Below, in pieces: positions 63,253 through 64,000 of a stretch of 64,000 nucleotides of DNA. The notes beneath the pieces were generated by a model. The model ran no database searches. It saw only the letters and a program-made list of their open reading frames with translations, and was not told the DNA's origin. The stretch is from the NCBI RefSeq assembly GCF_002835995.1, contig NZ_PJBZ01000034.1:1-64000 (forward strand), given 5' to 3'. Position numbers and translations under genes: made by a program. Each line of letters opens with the position of its first letter. The stretch's first letter is position 1. The stretch is from Psychromonas sp. Urea-02u-13 (GTDB lineage Bacteria; Pseudomonadota; Gammaproteobacteria; Enterobacterales; Psychromonadaceae).

Positions 63253-64000
63253 TGTGGATCTCCGATACCGCCGTTAAGCGTCCGGTTGTTGCAATTGTAT
63301 TAAGTCTTTTATTATGTGTCTTTGGGTTTGTTTCCTTTGAAAAACTCGCCGTACGTGAGATGCCCGATATAGAAAGCCCAGTTGTTACTGTGATGACTCG
63401 TTATGATGGGGCTGCAGCTTCCATCATGGAAAGTCAGGTAACCTCGATCATTGAAGATCAAATCACTGGTATCAGTGGTATTGATGAAATTCAGTCCGTG
63501 ACGCGTAATGGTATGTCGCGTATTACCGTGACTTTCGATTTAAGCTGGGATTTAACCGAAGGGGTCAGTGATATACGTGATGCGGTCGAAAAAGCCAAAC
63601 GTAACTTACCTGATCAAATTGACGATCCCATTGTGTCTAAAAACAACGGCAGTGGCGAGCCGTCGATTTACATCAACTTAAACTCCAATAAAATGGATCG
63701 TGTGCAATTAACCGATTATGCGCAACGTGTCTTAGAAGATAGATTTAGCTTAATCACGGGTGTTAGTTCTGTTGATCTTAGTGGCGGTTTATACAAGGTT
63801 ATGTACATTAAATTGTTTCCTGATTTGATGGCGGGCAGGGGTGTTACCAGTAACGATATTATTGATGTATTAAAAGAGGAAAACGTTGAGAACCCAGGCG
63901 GCGAAGTACGTAACGATACAACCGTAATGTCAGTACGTACCGCACGTTTATATGCACAACCGAGTGATTTTGATTATTTAGTGGTGCGTAAAGCAAAAGA
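63252..64000 (+). CDS. RND efflux pump inner-membrane transporter, 5' part
   Basis: The first 249 codons of an AcrB-type transporter that runs past the window end. It begins MWISDTAVKRPVVAIVLSLL with the first helix, then KLAVREMPDIESPVVTVMT, a proton-driven pump N-terminal signature, and GISGIDEIQSVTRNGMSRITV. The start overlaps the adaptor stop (TAATG). It forms a tripartite pump with the adaptor and an outer-membrane channel. Substrate unknown. Confidence 0.94.
   Translation, partial: MWISDTAVKRPVVAIVLSLLLCVFGFVSFEKLAVREMPDIESPVVTVMTRYDGAAASIMESQVTSIIEDQITGISGIDEIQSVTRNGMSRITVTFDLSWDLTEGVSDIRDAVEKAKRNLPDQIDDPIVSKNNGSGEPSIYINLNSNKMDRVQLTDYAQRVLEDRFSLITGVSSVDLSGGLYKVMYIKLFPDLMAGRGVTSNDIIDVLKEENVENPGGEVRNDTTVMSVRTARLYAQPSDFDYLVVRKAK

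Overview
The window reads as chromosome of a marine, facultatively anaerobic gammaproteobacterium. Moderate-to-low GC, sdhCDAB-sucABCD next to a divergent gltA, DUF2058 and DUF1415 proteins, helicase IV, ackA and a c-di-GMP dual-domain protein all fit the Alteromonadales/Vibrionales area; Psychromonas or a close relative is my best guess, inferred from protein style and gene content, not from any search. I see no rRNA, tRNA, prophage or CRISPR array.

Region 1 (1-9.4 kb) is mixed and partly accessory: a HAD-type phosphatase, a scar of short inverted-repeat elements and an IS21 istB remnant (0.7-1.4 kb), an AT-rich two-gene unit with an HNH nuclease (1.4-2.6 kb) whose second gene seems cut by the IS, a LysE exporter, two solute-binding proteins, a TraF-like outer-membrane barrel, a YkgJ Cys-cluster protein and an unclassified membrane protein that may end in a winged helix.

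Region 2 (9.6-33.7 kb) is the centrepiece: a cobalamin riboswitch followed by about twenty co-directional, mostly overlapping genes. The first six make a cobalt ECF transporter (NikK/DUF4198-like protein, CbiM, NikL-like protein, CbiQ, CbiO) and a ChlI-ChlD fused AAA+/VWA motor. Then come cbiA, cbiD, cbiJ, cbiC, cbiET, cbiL, cbiG, cbiH, cbiF, cobW, cobN, bluB, cbiX, cobC, cbiB and a cobD-type aminotransferase. The ring-contraction set (CbiD, CbiG, CbiX) is oxygen-independent, yet the cluster also holds a CobN/ChlID late cobaltochelatase and the oxygen-dependent BluB. CobG, CobF, CbiP, CobU, CobS, CobT and the adenosyltransferase are absent from the window.

Region 3 (33.7-41.1 kb) holds a class A beta-lactamase with Gly at Ambler position 170, a LysR regulator divergent from a YqhD aldehyde reductase, a YitT membrane protein, DUF2058 and CBS-domain proteins, aat and gltA. 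Region 4 (41.4-51 kb) is the TCA block sdhCDAB-sucABCD, ending in a tandem triplication of the sucD 3' end with its terminator. Region 5 (51-64 kb) has a dense patch of a dispersed CCACGAAG/CTTCGTGG repeat, an RhlE-type helicase, a helicase IV with extra nuclease-like and zinc-ribbon parts, DUF1415, a Cache-HAMP-GGDEF-EAL protein, ackA and the start of an RND efflux operon that runs off the window.
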